Positions 10,273-19,111 are shown, counted from the stretch's first letter. The stretch: 19,111 bases of DNA from Alphaproteobacteria bacterium (GCA_024277955.1 JAJRUE010000250.1:1-19111), one strand, 5' to 3'. The notes: generated from the letters alone by a model not told the origin. Made by a program: numbers and translations.

Positions 10273-11157
10273 ATGCCTCTGGCGTGCGTGCTTTTTTCCG
10301 ACATAACCGGCAGCACCGGGCTTTACGAACAGGGCAACCGGTTGGCGCTGGACCATGTCAGCAAGGTTCTGGCGCGCATGCGCGAGATCGTCGAAGCCGC
10401 GGGCGGCGAATGCGTCAAATCCCAGGGCGACGATGTGCTCAGCTTTTTTCGCGACCCCGAGGCCGCTTTCCAGGCCGCCTGGGCGATGATCGAGGAAGAC
10501 TGGCCGGGCGGGCTTTCGGTTCATGCGGGCGCCTATCACGGCGAAATCCTGAGCCACGAGAACGACATATACGGCAGCGCCGTGAACACCGCCGCGCGGC
10601 TGTGTTCGCTGGCCAAACCGGGCGAGATCCTGCTGGGCGACGAAAGCTATGACCGGCTCGGACCGGATGCCAGGGCCAGGTTGCAGCTGATCGGCGAAAT
10701 CCGGCTGCGCGGCAAGGCGGGGCCGACGCGGGTCTATTCCTGCGCCGCGATGAGCCTGGCCGAACAGACCACGGTTTTCCCCGGCGCGGCGGCGAAACGG
10801 TCGGGCGGCACCGAATATGCCGATATCCGGTTTGCCGATCAAAGCTGGCAGATCGCCGAGGGCGAAAGCCTGACCGTCGGCCGGGCGCAGGACTGCGATA
10901 TCGTGGTGGACCAGGCTTGGGTATCGCGCAAGCACGCGGTCCTGTCGGTGACGCGCTGGCAGCTTGAGATCAAGGACCACAGCTCGCTCGGGTGCGTGAT
11001 CGAACTGGCCGACGGGGGCGAGGTGCTGTTGCACCGGCGCGCGACGCTCTTGAACGGTTCGGGCGCGATCTTTCTGGGCCCCAGGTCGCATGTCGATGGC
11101 GCCAGCCGGCTGTATTTCGAGACCCACGAACTGGCGCTGGAAAACGCGCTTGGGTGA
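10273..11157 (+). CDS. Class III adenylate cyclase with C-terminal FHA domain
   Basis: This 294-residue cytoplasmic protein probably makes cAMP. The cyclase domain (about 1-157) retains what I recognise as the catalytic set: metal-binding D10 (FSDITGST) and D53 (KSQGDD), adenine-selecting K49 and D98, and the transition-state residues N105 and R109 (VNTAARL). The Lys/Asp pair favours ATP over GTP. After a short linker, an FHA fold (about 181-290) has GR (203-204) and SRKH (218-221), residues expected for phosphothreonine binding. No membrane segment is seen. AAAGGG (10258-10263) is the likely ribosome site, 9 bases before ATG. The order cyclase then FHA is unusual. A CBS-domain gene and another FHA protein follow, suggesting an output or localisation role for the FHA module. 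The activity is inferred, not shown. Confidence 0.87.
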   Translation: MPLACVLFSDITGSTGLYEQGNRLALDHVSKVLARMREIVEAAGGECVKSQGDDVLSFFRDPEAAFQAAWAMIEEDWPGGLSVHAGAYHGEILSHENDIYGSAVNTAARLCSLAKPGEILLGDESYDRLGPDARARLQLIGEIRLRGKAGPTRVYSCAAMSLAEQTTVFPGAAAKRSGGTEYADIRFADQSWQIAEGESLTVGRAQDCDIVVDQAWVSRKHAVLSVTRWQLEIKDHSSLGCVIELADGGEVLLHRRATLLNGSGAIFLGPRSHVDGASRLYFETHELALENALG

Positions 11158-11417
11158 GGGCCGGCGGCGGCTGGCTGGCGCGCGGCGCGGCGAAGCCGGT
11201 GAAAACGCGCGGAAAACTGTCGTGGCAATCGATGCCGGTCGCGGCTAACATGGCCGGAATTGTTTGGGCTTTCCTGGCCGGCGGGATCGGCGGGCAGGGG
11301 CTGCGCAGGGGCGATTTCGGGCTTTGCCCGTCCCTTTGCGATGATCGGTTTTTCAAGGCGCGCGGGCCGTATCGGGCCTTGCGATCGCGTGTAAATTCGG
11401 GGGAATTCGTTGACACC
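11158..11417. other. 260-base intergenic region without a supported gene
   Basis: A reading frame stays open across this stretch and joins the CBS gene downstream. Its translation is Arg/Gly-rich, overlaps the cyclase gene and shows no domain, so I do not call it coding. A 5-bp CGGGC/GCCCG hairpin with a TTT loop (11318-11330) and a GGGGGA at 11399-11404 are the only recognisable elements. Confidence 0.5.
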
Positions 11418-11879
11418 ATGACCGTTTCCAGCAACTCGCGGATCGAAAGCTTCATGGCGGTGCGCGCCGTTCGCATCCGCGCCAATTCCAGCATCCGGCA
11501 GGCCGCCGAAACCGTGGCGCTGTCGCATGTCAGCGACCTGATGGTCGTGGGCGAAGACGATGCCTTCAAGGGCGTGCTGTCCGAAGGCGACGTGCTGCGC
11601 GCGGCCATGCCCGACATCGACGAGATCCTTGAAGAAGGCGGCTCGCTGGCGGATGCCTTTGGAATTTTCCTGGCCAAGGGGCGCGAATTGTCGGACCTGC
11701 CGATCGAGCCGCTGGTGATCGAGGATCCGATCGTGGTCGCCCCGGACGACCATATCGCGCGCGCCGCGGTGGTGCTGGTGGACCGGCAGATCAGGCTGTT
11801 GCCGGTGGTGCAGGACGGCAAGCTGGTGGGCACCATCTCGCGGGCCGATGTTTGCCGGGCCATCGTGGGGACGCTCTAG
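11418..11879 (+). CDS. Twin-CBS-domain protein
   Basis: This 153-residue protein consists almost entirely of a CBS pair: the first motif spans about 12-64 (SSIRQAAETVALSHVSDLMV, then KGVLSEGDVLRA) and the second about 97-151 (HIARAAVVLVDRQIRLLPVV, then GKLVGTISRADVCRAI). Free CBS pairs commonly bind AMP, ATP or S-adenosylmethionine and act as regulatory subunits. Lying between an adenylate cyclase and an FHA-redox fusion, with only 32 bases before the latter, it may be an adenylate-sensing partner of one of them. That role is inference. ATG 11418 is the first methionine that gives only CBS sequence. The nearest Shine-Dalgarno-like GGGGGA is 13 bases upstream, which is long, so the start is less certain than the gene. 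Confidence 0.85.
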   Translation: MTVSSNSRIESFMAVRAVRIRANSSIRQAAETVALSHVSDLMVVGEDDAFKGVLSEGDVLRAAMPDIDEILEEGGSLADAFGIFLAKGRELSDLPIEPLVIEDPIVVAPDDHIARAAVVLVDRQIRLLPVVQDGKLVGTISRADVCRAIVGTL

Positions 11880-11911
11880 TGGCGGCGCATCAATCGGCGG
11901 GGGGCTGATCC

Positions 11912-14900
11912 ATGTCCGAGGTCAAGACCGTTCTCGGGTCGCATCGCCCGCCGGCCAGTCTGGTGGGCGAAAAAGGCGAACTGGCGGGCAGGACCGCCGC
12001 GCTTGCCAAGGCGCAGGTGGTCATCGGGCGCGACCCGACGGCGGCGGATGTGGTGCTGGCCGATGCGATGGTGTCGCGCCTGCATGCGCGCATCACCTGG
12101 CTGGCCTCGGAATATATCATCGAGGATCTGGGCAGTTCCAACGGCACCAGTGTGAACGGCCAGCGGTTGACGGCGTTTCGCGCGCTCGGATCGGGGGATC
12201 GCATCACCATCGGGCAAAACGTGTTCGCGTTTCACATTGCCGATCCCGCCGCCGAGCCCGCGCCCGCGCCCGACCAGACCGTGATCCTGCGCTCGCCGGT
12301 GGTGGCTGCGCCCTCGGTCGCGGACGGTCCGGTGCCCTCGGAGGGGCCGGTGCCCGCGCGCGCCGTTCTCGAGGCGGCGCAGGCCACCAACCGCGATCTG
12401 GGGCACGAAAACCTGGGGGCGCTTTCGGAAACCCACGGCTTTCTGCCGATCACGCCGCCGCCGCTGGCCTTGCCGCCTTCGCACAAGGCCTGGGACGATA
12501 TCGCCGCGCGGCTGCCAGAGCTGTGGCGCGCGATCCGGGTGCGCCAGGAATTGCACGCCCTGCCGGTTCTGGGCGCCAGCGAGGCCGAACTGCCGGATGA
12601 ATACCTGCAGCGGGCTTCGGCGATCATCTCGATCCTGGCGCATGCCTATCACCGGATCTCCGCCGAGCCGCCCGACGCGCCGATGCCCGCCGGCGTGCAG
12701 GCGCCCTGGGAACAGATCAGCCAGCGGCTGAACCGCCCGGCCCCGCACCTGTCGTATAACGACCTGATCCTCTACAACTGGCGGCTCAGGGATACGGCGC
12801 GGCGCGATGATCCTTTCGCGCTGGACAACCTCGATCTGCTGGTGTCGACCGTCGACAACCAGGAAGAAAAGGTGCTCTACCTGATGCAGGTCGAGGCGCA
12901 TCACAAGATCGGCCCGCTGGTGGGCGCCGTGGTGCGCGCCCAGGAAGCGGTGGCGCGCGCCGACATCGATGCGCTGAAACGCGAACTGATCCTGATCTCT
13001 GACGGCTTGCAGCGGTTCGGCAGCAAGGTGTTCATGGCGCTCGACCCGAACCCCTACAGCGACACGTTCGTGGACCCGGTGATCTGGGCCAAGACCGTCG
13101 CGCCCTTTGCGGTGCCGGTCACCGAAGGCGTGGTCGGCCCCAGCGGCGTTTCGGCCCCGCTTTTCCACATGCTGGACGTGTTTTTCGCCCGCCACCATTA
13201 CAACACCCACCTGGGCGAAGAAATGCTGAACATGCGCAACTGGTATCCCCGGCACTGGCGCGAGTTCTTCGAGGCGCTCGGCCAGATATCGGTGGCCGAT
13301 TTCGTGGCGCGCGCCGGAGATCCGGTGCTGGCCGGGCTCTACAAGGACGCGACCCAAAGCTATGCCGGCGACAGCGGTTTTCTGAGCATCCACAAGCTCA
13401 AGGCCTATGGCTACCTGGACATCGCCTTCAAGGTCGGGCGCAGCGTGACCATCGGCGGTTTTTCCGGCCTGTTCAAGGACCGCGTCTGGGATGCGGCGGT
13501 GGATGAGCTGGCCGCTTCGGAAGACGAACGCGCCGCCGATTTCCCGGACCCCGGCCATTTCGCGCCGGTGACGCGGATCGAAACGCTCAACCCGGAAGGC
13601 GACCCGGCGCGCTGGGTCAAGCGGGTGCGGCTGGACCTGTCGGGCACGGGCGCGCGCTACCGGCCCGGCGACCGCTGCGCGATCCTGCCGGAAAACAGCG
13701 ACGAGCTGGTGGAAAAGACCCTGACGGCGCTCAGGGCGAACGGCGCCGAACAGGTGACGCTGACCGCCGCCTGGCGCGATGCGATCCGCCAGCGTTTCGC
13801 CCACCGCGACGGGGCCGAGACGGTCGATCTGCGCAGCCTGCTCAGGTTCGGGCGGATCCGGCCGGTGGATCGCGCCGTGGCCAAGGCGCTGCTGGCGGTC
13901 AGCTTCAACGGCAAGCTGCGCCGGATCGTCGAAAGCCGGGCCGAGGACCAGTGGGAACTGTGGGATCTGCTGACCATGCTGGGGCGCGCGGGCTTTGACA
14001 CCAGGCGCCTGTGGAAGGCGCATCCGGGCGAACGCGCCCACATCTGCCGCATCGTGGTGCCGGAAAAGCACCGGATGTATTCGATTTCCTCGACCAGCGA
14101 ACACGCGTCACCCGAGGGCGCGCAGGATCTGACGCTGACCGTCGGCCGGTTGCTGTACGACACCCCGGACACGGCGCTGACCAACGGCGGCGAACGGCAG
14201 GGCACGGGGTCGCATTTTCTGGCGCAGGGCGGGGACGGGGCCGCATCCGGGGCGCGCCCGCCGGTGGGGCTGAAATTGGTGCGCCCGGCGCGGTTCGATC
14301 TGCCCGAAGACCCGGCGATCCCGATCGTGATGTTCGCCGGCGGCACCGGCATCGCGCCGTTTCGCGGCTTTGTGCAGGACCGCGCCGGGCAGCCGGGGGC
14401 GGGCGAAAGCTGGCTGTTCCTGGGCGCGCGCGACCGGCACGAATTTCCCTATGCCGACGAACTTGCGCCGCTGGTGGCGCAGGGCCGGCTGCAGGTCCGG
14501 GTTGCGTCTTCGCGCGACGATGCGCAGGTTCGCTTTGCGCCGGATGGCAGCGGTGGCAGCGGCGGCTTTGTCCTTGAGCCGGGCGAGCGCAAATACATCG
14601 GCGAAGAGATGCTGCGCGAGGAAAACGCGCGCCTGCTGTGGGACATGATCCGCCCCAGGCAGGCCGGCGGACAGGGCGGGCATATCTATGTCTGCGGGCG
14701 CACCGGCTTTGCCCAAAGCGTCATGGCGGCGATCAAGGACATCGCGCGCCGGTTTGCCGATGGCGACGAGGAGCGCAAGGATGCGCAGGCCCGCGAACTG
14801 CTCTACCGGCTGGTGGGCGAGGGGCGCTACAAGCAGGACATCTTCACCACCTACACCGGATCGCACCTGGCGCAGGGCAAGACGCGGCTCGATGCCTCAG

Positions 14901-15814
14901 AGATCGTGCTGCACAACAATGCGCGCGACGGATTCTGGATGGTGATCAGCGGGCGCGTCTATGACCTGAGCGAGTTCGGCCATCTGCATCCGGGCGGCTT
15001 CAAGATCATCCACGCCTACGCCGGGATGGACGGCACCCAGGCCTATGAAAAGGTCCGCCACCACATCAACCCGGAAGTGGATTCGATGCTGGGCATGTAC
15101 GAGCTGGGGCTGGTGCGGCGGCTGGATTTCGGCATGGAATGGGGCGTGGTGGTGGCGCCGGACGGGCTGCGCTTCATGGCGCTGGGCGAAGGGTTCCGCG
15201 CCTGGGTGCGGTTCCTCTACAACGTGGTCGAGATGGAAAACGCGCTGTCCAACGACTACCTGCTGAAGGCGCAGACCATCATCGCCGACGATCCGCCCGA
15301 CGCCTTTCCGCCGATCAAGCTGCAGTATCTCTACGAGGTGCACGACCGGTTCATGGCGAATTTCGTGGCCGGGACCACCGGCGGCATTCTGGAAAACCTG
15401 TGGGCGGTGACCAGCGGGTTCTGTTCGCGCGGCGAGGATGTGCGCTGGATGAAGCGCGAAATCGCCCGCATCAACGACAGCCAGGAAGCGGCGACAGTGC
15501 GCCAGCTTGGCGTCGATCTGCAAAAGCGCATCGACGATATCGTCGCCCGCGAGGCGCCGGAAACCGACCCGGCGGTGCGGCTTGTGCGCGATCTGTGCGC
15601 GCTGCTGGAAACCGAAGACAAGCGCTTCCTGCACGAAATGAAAATGGCCTCGCGGTTGGGGGTGCAGGTGTTTGAAACCCACGAACGCGACGCGGTGCGC
15701 GCCGGCGGCGGGCAGTTGCTGGCGGCGGTGGGGCGGTTTCCGCGGGCGCTGGAAGGCTATTACGCGCGGGTGCTTTCGGGGGCGCTGCGCATCCTGCTGG
15801 ACCATCCGGGCTGA
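11912..15814 (+). CDS. Multidomain FHA / IDO-like haem dioxygenase / FAD-NADPH reductase / cytochrome b5 fusion
   Basis: This is a 1300-residue soluble fusion. FHA (about 20-108) has GR 39-40, SRLH 55-58 and SSNGT 75-79. After a Pro/Ala linker, about 190-530 resembles indoleamine 2,3-dioxygenases: GPSGVSAPLFHMLD (409-422), MRNWYPRHWREFFEAL (441-456) and a likely proximal haem His H494 (FLSIHKLKAYGYLDIAF). About 546-950 is a cytochrome P450 reductase-like module without flavodoxin: YRPGDRCAILPEN (583-595), FAD motif RMYSISS (721-727), NAD(P)-binding GGTGIAPFRGF (810-820) and YVCGR (926-930). Cytochrome b5 (about 995-1068) has HPGG (H1026) and a second axial His, H1050. Residues 1070-1300 are helical and unassigned. 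A likely electron path is NAD(P)H to FAD to b5 to the IDO-like haem. GGGGGG (11898-11903) precedes the ATG. It follows the CBS gene by 32 bases. The oxidised substrate is unknown. Confidence 0.85.
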   Translation: MSEVKTVLGSHRPPASLVGEKGELAGRTAALAKAQVVIGRDPTAADVVLADAMVSRLHARITWLASEYIIEDLGSSNGTSVNGQRLTAFRALGSGDRITIGQNVFAFHIADPAAEPAPAPDQTVILRSPVVAAPSVADGPVPSEGPVPARAVLEAAQATNRDLGHENLGALSETHGFLPITPPPLALPPSHKAWDDIAARLPELWRAIRVRQELHALPVLGASEAELPDEYLQRASAIISILAHAYHRISAEPPDAPMPAGVQAPWEQISQRLNRPAPHLSYNDLILYNWRLRDTARRDDPFALDNLDLLVSTVDNQEEKVLYLMQVEAHHKIGPLVGAVVRAQEAVARADIDALKRELILISDGLQRFGSKVFMALDPNPYSDTFVDPVIWAKTVAPFAVPVTEGVVGPSGVSAPLFHMLDVFFARHHYNTHLGEEMLNMRNWYPRHWREFFEALGQISVADFVARAGDPVLAGLYKDATQSYAGDSGFLSIHKLKAYGYLDIAFKVGRSVTIGGFSGLFKDRVWDAAVDELAASEDERAADFPDPGHFAPVTRIETLNPEGDPARWVKRVRLDLSGTGARYRPGDRCAILPENSDELVEKTLTALRANGAEQVTLTAAWRDAIRQRFAHRDGAETVDLRSLLRFGRIRPVDRAVAKALLAVSFNGKLRRIVESRAEDQWELWDLLTMLGRAGFDTRRLWKAHPGERAHICRIVVPEKHRMYSISSTSEHASPEGAQDLTLTVGRLLYDTPDTALTNGGERQGTGSHFLAQGGDGAASGARPPVGLKLVRPARFDLPEDPAIPIVMFAGGTGIAPFRGFVQDRAGQPGAGESWLFLGARDRHEFPYADELAPLVAQGRLQVRVASSRDDAQVRFAPDGSGGSGGFVLEPGERKYIGEEMLREENARLLWDMIRPRQAGGQGGHIYVCGRTGFAQSVMAAIKDIARRFADGDEERKDAQARELLYRLVGEGRYKQDIFTTYTGSHLAQGKTRLDASEIVLHNNARDGFWMVISGRVYDLSEFGHLHPGGFKIIHAYAGMDGTQAYEKVRHHINPEVDSMLGMYELGLVRRLDFGMEWGVVVAPDGLRFMALGEGFRAWVRFLYNVVEMENALSNDYLLKAQTIIADDPPDAFPPIKLQYLYEVHDRFMANFVAGTTGGILENLWAVTSGFCSRGEDVRWMKREIARINDSQEAATVRQLGVDLQKRIDDIVAREAPETDPAVRLVRDLCALLETEDKRFLHEMKMASRLGVQVFETHERDAVRAGGGQLLAAVGRFPRALEGYYARVLSGALRILLDHPG

Positions 15815-15835
15815 GGGGGCGCGCGCCGGTTTCGG

Positions 15836-15850
15836 CGTGGCACGGCCACG
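15836..15850 (+). terminator. Short hairpin after the FHA-redox fusion gene
   Basis: CGTGGC/GCCACG with a 3-base loop starts 22 bases after the stop codon. There is no T-run, so it would be a weak or Rho-assisted terminator at best. The same 169-base gap also holds a direct repeat GGCGCGGGCT (15876-15885 and 15891-15900). Confidence 0.3.
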
Positions 15851-15947
15851 GTGCGACTGCAGCGCAGGCTGGCGCGGCGCGGGCTTGCGTGGCGCGGGCT
15901 GGGGGCGGGCGAATTGGCGCAGGCCGGAGCGACGCCGCGTTTGCCGC

Positions 15948-15976
15948 TTGACGCGCCGGCGTCGGGACTTCAGCTT
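15948..15976 (+). promoter_or_regulatory. Possible urease operon promoter with overlapping inverted repeat
   Basis: TTGACG (15948-15953) resembles a -35 box, but the matching -10 near 15971 (CAGCTT) is poor. GACGC/GCGTC (15950-15954 and 15959-15963, 4-base spacer) overlaps the -35 box and could be an operator. This lies 31 bases before the ureD start. Confidence 0.22.
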
Positions 15977-15983
15977 CGTTGCG

Positions 15984-16883
15984 ATGAGAGACCCGGATCA
16001 ACCGATGCAACTGGCCGCGGGCGGGGCCGCCCTGGGCGATGTGCCCGACCATGCGCCCGACCATGCGCCCGACCATGCCGGCCCTGCGCAGGCGCGCGCG
16101 CAGCGGGCCCGCGGGCGGATCGAGCTGGCCTTTGGCGCGCGCGGCCTGCAGCGGCTGGCGCAATCGGGCTGTGCCCGTGCGCTGATGCCCAGGGTGCATG
16201 GCGGCGATCCCCTGGCGGTGGTGATCAATACCGCCGGCGGGCTGACCGGGGGCGACCGGTTCGGGGTATCGGTAACGCTCGGGGCCGGGGCGCGGCTGGT
16301 GCTGAGCACCCAGGCTGCCGAGCGGCTTTACCGCAGCGCCGGCGGGCGGGCCGAGATCCGCAACGCGGCGGTTCTGGGTGCGCAGGCGGCGCTGAACTGG
16401 CTGCCGCAGGAAACCATCCTGTTTCAGCGCGCGGCGATGGCGCGTCGGCTGTCGGTGGACATGGCGGCGGATGCGCGCTTCGTCGGGCTGGAAACCCTGG
16501 TGCTGGGCCGGCGCGCCATGGGCGAAGAGGTGACGCGCGCGGCGATCTGCGACCATTGGCGCATTCGCCGGGCCGGCCGGCTGGTGCATGCCGAAGCGCT
16601 GCGGCTTGACGGCGATATCGGCGCGCTGGCCGGACGCCGGGCGCTGCTGGACGGGGCGCGCGCGCTGGCGGTGCTGGTTGTGGTTGCGCCCGACGCCGAG
16701 CCCATGCTTGACAAGGCCCGCGCGCTGTTGCCGACGGACACGGTGCGCGCCGCCGCCAGCGCCTGGGACGGCCGGCTGGTGGTGCGCTGGATGGCGCCGG
16801 ACCTGCAGCCGCTCAAGGGCGCTCTGGCGCGGTTTCTGGACGGGTTCCCGGGCGTGGCGGTGCCCCGGGTCTGGCAAATGTAA
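15984..16883 (+). CDS. ureD: Urease accessory protein UreD
   Basis: This 299-residue urease maturation factor acts with UreF and UreG to load nickel into the apo-urease active site. Family marks include VVINTAGGLTGGDRF (about 76-90), STQAAERLYRS (105-115), LNWLPQETILFQ (132-143) and GLETLVLGRRAMGE (165-178). The first gene of the order D-A-B-C is typical for alphaproteobacterial urease operons. Its stop overlaps the ureA ribosome site, 9 bases before ureA. The start is uncertain: ATG 15984 lacks a clear Shine-Dalgarno, and ATG 16005 is 7 codons further on. The N-terminus carries an oddity, PDHA repeated three times, before the conserved fold begins near residue 38. Confidence 0.93.
   Translation: MRDPDQPMQLAAGGAALGDVPDHAPDHAPDHAGPAQARAQRARGRIELAFGARGLQRLAQSGCARALMPRVHGGDPLAVVINTAGGLTGGDRFGVSVTLGAGARLVLSTQAAERLYRSAGGRAEIRNAAVLGAQAALNWLPQETILFQRAAMARRLSVDMAADARFVGLETLVLGRRAMGEEVTRAAICDHWRIRRAGRLVHAEALRLDGDIGALAGRRALLDGARALAVLVVVAPDAEPMLDKARALLPTDTVRAAASAWDGRLVVRWMAPDLQPLKGALARFLDGFPGVAVPRVWQM
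16043..16078 (+). repeat. Perfect 12-bp tandem repeat (three copies) in the 5' end of ureD
   Basis: GCCCGACCATGC occurs three times with no mismatch, encoding a PDHA-PDHA-PDHA run just before the conserved UreD domain. The period is in frame, so slippage would change the protein by four residues per unit. Confidence 0.9.
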
Positions 16884-16892
16884 GGAGACGGG

Positions 16893-17195
16893 ATGAACCT
16901 GACACCCAGGGAAAAGGACAAGCTGCTGGTCAGCGTCGCGGCGATGGTGGCGCGCGCCCGGCTGGCGCGCGGGGTCAAGCTGAATCACCCCGAAGCGGTG
17001 GCGCTGATTTCGGACTATGTGGTCGAGGGCGCGCGCGACGGGCGTTCGGTGGCCGATCTGATGGAGGCGGGCGCGCACGTGGTGCGGCGCGAGGACTGCA
17101 TGGACGGGGTGGCCGAGATGATTTCGGATGTGCAGGTGGAAGCAACCTTTCCCGACGGCACCAAGCTGGTGACGGTGCACCAGCCGATACGCTGA
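16893..17195 (+). CDS. ureA: Urease gamma subunit UreA
   Basis: This 100-residue structural subunit has the standard family length. It begins MNLTPREKDKLLVSVAAMVA, and contains KLNHPEAVALISDYVVEGAR (about 29-48) and a C-terminal FPDGTKLVTVHQPI, all hallmarks of UreA. AGGAG at 16883-16887, overlapping the ureD stop, sets the start. It assembles with UreB and UreC into the nickel enzyme that hydrolyses urea to ammonia and carbamate. Confidence 0.97.
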   Translation: MNLTPREKDKLLVSVAAMVARARLARGVKLNHPEAVALISDYVVEGARDGRSVADLMEAGAHVVRREDCMDGVAEMISDVQVEATFPDGTKLVTVHQPIR

Positions 17196-17244
17196 GCCGC
17201 CTCCGGCGGGGATATTTCGGGACAGAAGAAGGAGAGAGGGGCGG
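17196..17244 (+). repeat. ureA-ureB spacer with small hairpin and Rhodobacterales-like repeat signature
   Basis: The 49-base spacer opens with CCGCC/GGCGG (17197-17201/17205-17209), followed by GGATATTT and an AGAAGAAGGAGAGAGGGG run that includes the ureB ribosome site. From memory, CTCCGGCGGGGATATTT-like stretches recur between genes of Rhodobacteraceae. I could not verify this here. Confidence 0.4.
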
Positions 17245-17549
17245 ATGATACCAGGCGAGCTTTTCGTGACCGAGGGCGAAATCGAGCTGAACGCGGGCGC
17301 GCGCGTGCGGCGTCTGCAGGTGGCCAATACCGGCGACCGGCCGGTGCAGGTGGGCAGCCATTTCCACTTTGCCGAAGCGAATGCGGCGCTGGACTTCGAC
17401 CGGGCGGCGGCGCGCGGCATGCGGCTGGACATTCCGGCGGGCACGGCGGTGCGCTTCGAGCCGGGCCAGCGGCGCGAGGTCGCGCTGGTGCCCCTTGGCG
17501 GCGGGCGACGGGTGTTCGGCTTCAACGGGCAAGTGATGGGGGATCTGTA

Positions 17550-17550
<1 letters not shown>
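17245..17550 (+). CDS. ureB: Urease beta subunit UreB
   Basis: This 101-residue structural subunit of urease has the family length. It starts MIPGELFVTEGEIELNAGA and contains the conserved VANTGDRPVQVGSHFHFAEA (about 26-45), DIPAGTAVRFEPGQ (62-75) and a C-terminal RRVFGFNGQVMGDL. A strong purine-rich ribosome site lies just before the ATG. Its TAA stop shares one base with the ATG of ureC (TAATG), so the two are translationally coupled. Confidence 0.97.

Positions 17551-19111
<1,561 letters not shown>

Noticed and set aside
11410..11415. TTGACA as a promoter -35 box
   Set aside because: It lies only a few bases before the CBS start codon and has no -10 element upstream of the coding region.
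10992..11417. Extension of the CBS protein by ~140 residues upstream
   Set aside because: The frame is open, but overlaps the cyclase gene and gives Arg/Gly-rich sequence with no domain; the ATG at 11418 gives a normal CBS pair.
11876..14104. Long - strand open frame opposite the FHA-IDO fusion
   Set aside because: Same shadow effect; it also overlaps conserved FHA and IDO-like motifs on the + strand.

Overview
The window looks like the chromosome of a GC-rich alphaproteobacterium, most likely in the Rhodobacteraceae. I infer this from protein style, the ureDABC order and the intergenic repeat types; no rRNA marker is present. All twelve genes I can support lie on the + strand. I saw no tRNA, rRNA, CRISPR array, transposase or phage gene. 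Both ends cut a gene: a formate dehydrogenase alpha subunit on the left and urease alpha on the right.

Region 1 (1-7740) is a respiratory formate dehydrogenase locus with its own regulators. It holds the catalytic molybdopterin subunit (5' truncated), a four-cluster ferredoxin subunit and a cytochrome b subunit with an unusual N-terminal extension. Next come an NtrC-type response regulator whose sigma-54 contact loop (GAFTGA) is missing and an overlapping Cache-HAMP histidine kinase. Electrons should pass from formate through the Fe-S subunit and the membrane haems to quinone. The kinase/regulator pair probably controls this or a related C1 function.

Region 2 (7741-10070) starts with an intergenic block of three adjoining perfect inverted repeats. 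It is followed by a single flavoenzyme of the stachydrine/N-methylproline/dimethylglycine demethylase family (trimethylamine dehydrogenase-like), which would feed C1 units into the same metabolism.

Region 3 (10071-15814) is the most unusual part: a class III adenylate cyclase fused to an FHA domain, a twin-CBS protein, and a 1300-residue multidomain protein. The last reads as FHA, indoleamine-2,3-dioxygenase-like haem domain, cytochrome P450 reductase-like FAD/NADPH domain, cytochrome b5, then an unassigned helical domain. It appears to be a self-contained haem oxygenase with its own electron supply, set among second-messenger, adenylate-sensing and phosphothreonine-binding parts. I regard this as the candidate new system.

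Region 4 (15815-19111) is the start of a urease operon: ureD, ureA, ureB and the first 520 codons of ureC. Active-site residues of UreC are intact as far as it can be read. Accessory genes such as ureE, ureF and ureG would be expected beyond the right edge.
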